A stretch of DNA of 64,000 nt from contig NC_090773.1 of assembly GCF_001761485.1 (NCBI RefSeq), forward strand, positions 1,550,001 through 1,614,000, read 5' to 3'. Below the pieces are notes generated by a model. That model was not told the origin of the DNA. It did not search any database and was given only the letters and a program-made list of their open reading frames with translations. Made by a program: the position numbers and the translations under genes. Positions 60,117 through 64,000 of this stretch are shown here, piece by piece (position 1 is the first letter of the stretch; each line of letters begins with the position of its first letter). This stretch comes from Yarrowia lipolytica (lineage: Eukaryota; Ascomycota; Dipodascomycetes; Dipodascales).

Positions 60117-62709
60117 CTAAGCTGGCTTCTTTAGCTTCTTGCTTGCCTCTTCTAACAAACTCCTGGACGAATGATTCCTGGTGAGGAAACTTGAAATGCT
60201 CTGGGAAAACGGCGTCTGCATGGCCGACCCGTTGCGACTGTGGTTCTTAGACCCGTTGGGCGTCACCTTGCCTGAAAACGAAGGAGAAGACGGCAGTCGA
60301 GGAGAAGATCCAGACGAAGCCGTAGCACCAGCACCAGGGGATAATGTTTGCCGCACCCCTCTATTTGCATCGCTAGAGGGATAGTACGGCGACTCCTCGA
60401 TGGTCTGACGAGCCGGAGACTTGAGAGCAGTGCCGTAGGAAGGCACCCGCGACAACGACTCCAGGTCCGTGGTGCTGTTATGCTGACTGGGCAGCCCAGA
60501 GCCGCTGTCAAAGCCCCGCATCACCACTCCGGGTGTCGATGGCACAGACGTCTCGTGCGGAATAGAAAAGTAGTCCTGGCCGCCAGATGCAGGGGAGGGC
60601 GAACCGGGCACGGACGGCACAGACGAGCCATTGTGAGACACAGGCGGGTGCGCGCGGTGGAACAAGTTGTCCATCGACATTGCCGCGAGGTTGGGCGCCA
60701 ATGCATCCATGTCCAGTGAGTTGCGCCGCGACACGATCGGCGTATTGGCGCCCGAAGCCATGGGTGTGTTGAGTGCCGAAATGGAAATCTCCGACCACAG
60801 CCGGTCATAAATGTGGTCCGAGTACGTGGGTGGCGCGTCTTCTAGCAACAGGTTTTCGTTGTTGGACGAGCCACCGGTGTTGCTAAACAGCGTATCCTCC
60901 TCTGTTTGGCTAGCGCCTCCGTTAGTTTCAGGATCGGGATTATGCGATGAAACAGCAACGTTGGGCGAGATGAAAATGTGGATAGGCAGGGAAGCTCGAA
61001 GCTCCGACGTGTGCCCACCGGGGTTCTTCAGGCCAACAACAAACTTGAACTTGTGCGTCACCTTGATGAGATTGGGCACCTCGGCGTCCTGCGTCACCTT
61101 GGAGAGCGACGGCGGGATAGGGAAAAAGTCGTCAACCTCCCACAAGTCGTGGCCCTCGTAGCCGTCGGCTGTCGCCTCGATCGTCTTGTTGGCCACCACC
61201 TTTTCTACCTGCTTGTTGTGGCCAAACGGGGTGGTCAGCACGGAGATCTCCACCAGCGTCATTTTGATGGACCCCAGCTTCAGTCCCTTGAGCAGTGGCG
61301 TCATGGAAAGGTGCACGGGGGTCGATGAGCCCACAGCCACAGCCTTTGACGGCAACGAAAACTCGTAGTCCACCTTGTTGGGCCACACGTTGTTGATGGA
61401 CATGGTTTGCGTCAGCTCAACATTGTCATGTCCAAGAGTCCGAACCACTCGTAGATGTTGTTTTTTTGCAATGTTGTTGGAGAACCGGCCACGCTCAATC
61501 GTGGCAGCCAGCTTCCACACCACCATTCCTCCTTCCAGACCCTCGATACTCTCGGGAATCTCACCGGGAAGAATACAGTCGAACGGGACCTCGTGATTGC
61601 CCTGACGCAGGGTGTTGGACGATGCTTGGAACGGCGCCCAGATGTCGTCCCATGTCTTCTCGTAGAGCTGCTTCTCGTACTTGTGGTTGCGGACCTGGGG
61701 TCCTCGCGGCGTGGTGATGTTCTCTGACCAGTCGAGACGCAGGGTCGCGTATAACTTAAGTTGGATGCGTTTGATGGAGATGGGCTCCACGGTAGCGAGG
61801 ACAATTGCGCCTGCGATTTGGACCGACGGTGCCACGTCGGGAGAGCCTTTGACGACAACGACATTGCGGTCGTTTGTGCGGAGTCTAGGGTTAGTATTTG
61901 ATGACGATTGTAGGTCAGGAACATGATCGGGTTACGTGAACATTGGCCGACGCTCAGGGGAAGCCAGCATTCTGTGTAGCATGCGACGGGGATGTTAGCA
62001 TTTTCCGTCGGTCAGACAATATACGACGACTTGTCGCAGGTCTGGCGGAATCCTGGGCACATGAAGATCAGATCACACAAGACAAAGTATCAGTTGTGGT
62101 ATGATGGCAGTAGTGTATGCCATGATGTTGCCAGATGCAACTCGTCTCTTGGAGTCACGATGTCTCATACGTCCCAGGTTGTTGGCCCCCGTCACAGAAG
62201 CTGCAAATACCACCACCGCTCGCGATAGCATCAACACGGATCACACGACTTGGGTGGTTTTCCGTCATGTAATGACATGTCATGCCTTTCTTGTCACTCT
62301 GTCCATGTTGCCGTCTCATGTGCATGTTCGCATGTCACGCTGATCGCTGCAGTTCTGCTGATGGACCAACTCACTCAACATGCATCATGAGTTGAACCAT
62401 CTGGCGGTAGTATGGACGAGAGGCACTCCGATGTTTGCAAGTGGTCACATGTCTCATCACCCCTGTTCCAGATGGCCACAAACATGCCTCGACATGTCTC
62501 ATCACACATCCTGGACCCCGATCCCCCGGGGGTCGTTGGCCTCGTCGGACCCGCTCATGTCACGACATGTCGACCTACACCCTTTTCGTGCGTCACTACA
62601 CTCTCACATTGTCGGTTCAGACCTCGGGTCCGTCTCCGACGTCCAGCAGTACTCACCGAATGTCAAACAGCGGCAGCTGGGTCGTGCTGTTCCGCGATAA
62701 AATGGCCAT
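60117..62709 (-). CDS. Arrestin-related trafficking adaptor (Rod1/Rog3-like, PPTY motif)
   Basis: Such adaptors recruit the Rsp5/Nedd4 ubiquitin ligase to plasma-membrane transporters for endocytosis. Exon 1 is 62657-62709 (MAILSRNSTTQLPLFDI with a split Arg codon). The intron is 772 nt (61885-62656; GTGAGT donor, ACTAACCCTAG end), and exon 2 is 60117-61884, giving 606 residues. The join creates a standard arrestin-N first strand: LFDIRLRTNDRNVVVVKGSP. Arrestin-N covers about 12-170 and arrestin-C about 190-345 (PVHLSMTPLLKGLKLGSIKM). A PPTY motif for WW-domain binding lies at 369-372. The last 230 residues are Ser/Pro-rich with many possible phosphosites. The unspliced frame would wrongly begin at 61835. 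Confidence 0.88.
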
Positions 62710-63589
62710 GGCGGGATATCAGTGATGGCGATGGCAATGACGGCGATGGCGACGGCGATGGCGATGGCGATGGTCGGGGTGGTGGATGAAATGCAGTGGG
62801 CTAATGGGAAGAAGAATAGAGCTACTGTACTGAATCAAGATTGTTTAGTGCAACGCTCACAATGCCGGGCTTAACCTTGTGACGTAATTGTTGCAGCAGT
62901 TTGAAGTGCACAGGACAGGAGACTATCCGAGCTACCGGAACAGGAGAAACCACCAGCCGGGTCCCCGGCAGCCTTATATATTAAAGCCCTTCTTTTTGTG
63001 TCACCAAAATCCCAACCTCCCACACAAATCGCCCCGCACGTGACTACTCCGACGATCGCCCCACAGACTCTGAGACAGCCCAAGACAAGGTCGTAGATTG
63101 CCTGCCGTCCACTATTTCGGTTTCAGCGGCAATCATAATAATTATAGAATTTGTCGGCTATTGGTTTTGATGAAACGTCAACTGCAATATCTCGAGCTCG
63201 GCAGTGGTATCTCGAACTCGACACTCGAGCTGGACACCTGCTCGGCCGTGTTGAAACCACTCAACTACAATAACCACTGAAAAACGGCTTCAGAGGGGAT
63301 CCAAGGTTACAGTATTGGATATGGTGCCAGTGGAAAGTGCGTGAATATTTGCATCTAGAGACTGCGCAGAACACGATACTAGTGTCGAAACGGTTGCGAA
63401 ATATCCGTTGTGGAGATTGGACTCGTACATTCTGCATTGGCACCAGTCTCAGTGTCACCAGCTCTTCTCCGTAAGTGTTCGCATCGCTCCAATCCTCTAC
63501 AGCAGTCCTCGCTGCTTACATCATCTCTTGGTACATCTATATACCGCACTAGGTCATGTGTGTGGGCGGATCAGACGAGCGGTCTCGCA
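62710..63589. other. Intergenic region between the arrestin and SDR genes
   Basis: 880 bp. A GGCGAT hexamer run lies at about 62,724-62,772. A CACGTG E-box lies at about 63037. No supported gene; ORFs here are short and lack domains. Confidence 0.5.
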
Positions 63590-64000
63590 TCATTTCTTGC
63601 CGAAAACGACATTGTCAGGACCCTCGGCAGCAGGACCCTCGGAAGTCACGTAGCTTCGAGTCAGGCCTCCGTCGACCAAAAACTCCTGGGCAGTCACATA
63701 GGTGGACTCGTCGGAGGCCAGGAACACGGCGGCCTTGGCCTGCTCAATGGCCTCGCCGAACCGGCCCGAAGGAAGATGGACTGTTCGTCGCGTCTTCTTG
63801 TCCTCCGTGTCCAGAAACTCCTGCAACAGAGGGGTGTTGAGAGGCCCGGGACACAGAGAGTTGACCCGAATGCCCTGCTTGGCGTAGCAAATGGCCAGCT
63901 CTCGCGACATGGCGATCACCGCGCCCTTCGAGGTAGTGTAGGCAATCTGGGGGGTAGCAGCGCCCATGAGCCCCACAAACGAGCCGGTGTTGATGATGGA
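63590..64000 (-). CDS. Short-chain dehydrogenase/reductase (5' part cut off by window edge)
   Basis: The frame is open from the stop at 63590 to the right edge (about 136 residues seen). It shows the second half of a classical SDR: SIINTGSFVGLMG with the catalytic-Ser region, then YTTSKGA with the YxxxK catalytic pair, the RVNSLCPGPLNTPLL motif after beta-6, and AAVFLASDESTYVTAQEFLV with DGG near the end. The NAD(P)-binding TGxxxGxG motif lies outside the window, so cofactor preference cannot be read. A C-terminal extension (TSEGPAAEGPDNVVFGKK) is unusual. Substrate unknown. Confidence 0.85.
   Translation of the reverse strand, partial: SIINTGSFVGLMGAATPQIAYTTSKGAVIAMSRELAICYAKQGIRVNSLCPGPLNTPLLQEFLDTEDKKTRRTVHLPSGRFGEAIEQAKAAVFLASDESTYVTAQEFLVDGGLTRSYVTSEGPAAEGPDNVVFGKK

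Noticed and set aside
1-64000. tRNA, 5S rRNA, retrotransposon/LTR, LINE, DNA transposon and CRISPR content
   Set aside because: No paired A/B boxes with cloverleaf potential, no 5S core, no recognisable transposon proteins or long terminal repeats were found by eye. Short relics could be missed.

Overview
The window reads as nuclear DNA of the oleaginous yeast Yarrowia lipolytica, most likely chromosome D. The signs are: introns with GTGAGT-type donors and a CTAAC branch site only a few bases from the AG acceptor; introns placed near the 5' ends of genes; a strong preference for CGA arginine codons; long intergenic stretches full of GTACAAGTAC-like words; and a gene set that includes a complex I assembly factor. 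From memory, not from a search, ATP5 (YALI0D12584g), the oleate regulator POR1 (YALI0D12628g) and RPS4 (YALI0D12903g) lie in this order on that chromosome.

Layout. 1-15 kb: R3H protein (cut by the left edge), UFD2, a mitochondrial K+/H+ exchange-related gene, a 2.9 kb gap, SRF1, and the cullin CDC53. 15-30 kb: SPO71-like PH protein, a SNF2-family ATPase, ATP5 divergent from mitochondrial L2 (RML2), then the Zn2Cys6 factor POR1. 30-35 kb: a gap of more than 5 kb with minisatellites and no convincing gene. 35-50 kb: 2-hydroxyacid oxidase, a possible spliced microgene, a LYR protein, APC4, TMA64 (eIF2D), GPI17, MRPL1, MRPL34, an acidic orphan, TRM9, NDUFAF7 and PPM1. 50-64 kb: RPS4, an EDEM-like mannosidase, a KAR5-like protein, an arrestin-related adaptor with a 772-bp intron, and the end of an SDR oxidoreductase cut by the right edge.

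Seven genes act in or on mitochondria (ATP5, RML2, MRPL1, MRPL34, NDUFAF7, the LYR protein, MRX19-like). Three belong to ubiquitin ligation (UFD2, CDC53, APC4). SPO71 and KAR5 belong to sporulation and nuclear fusion, and TRM9, TMA64 and RPS4 to translation. There are no operons; neighbours share divergent promoters or converge.

Seven gene models rest on introns that a plain ORF scan misses: UFD2, ATP5, POR1, TMA64, RPS4, the arrestin gene and the candidate microgene. SPO71 also appears to have a 5'UTR intron. I saw no tRNA, 5S rRNA, transposon or CRISPR array. The least explained structures are the candidate microgene at 36.3-36.5 kb, a three-copy degenerate 48-bp element beside an AT-rich block upstream of the mannosidase gene, and the gap between POR1 and the hydroxyacid oxidase.
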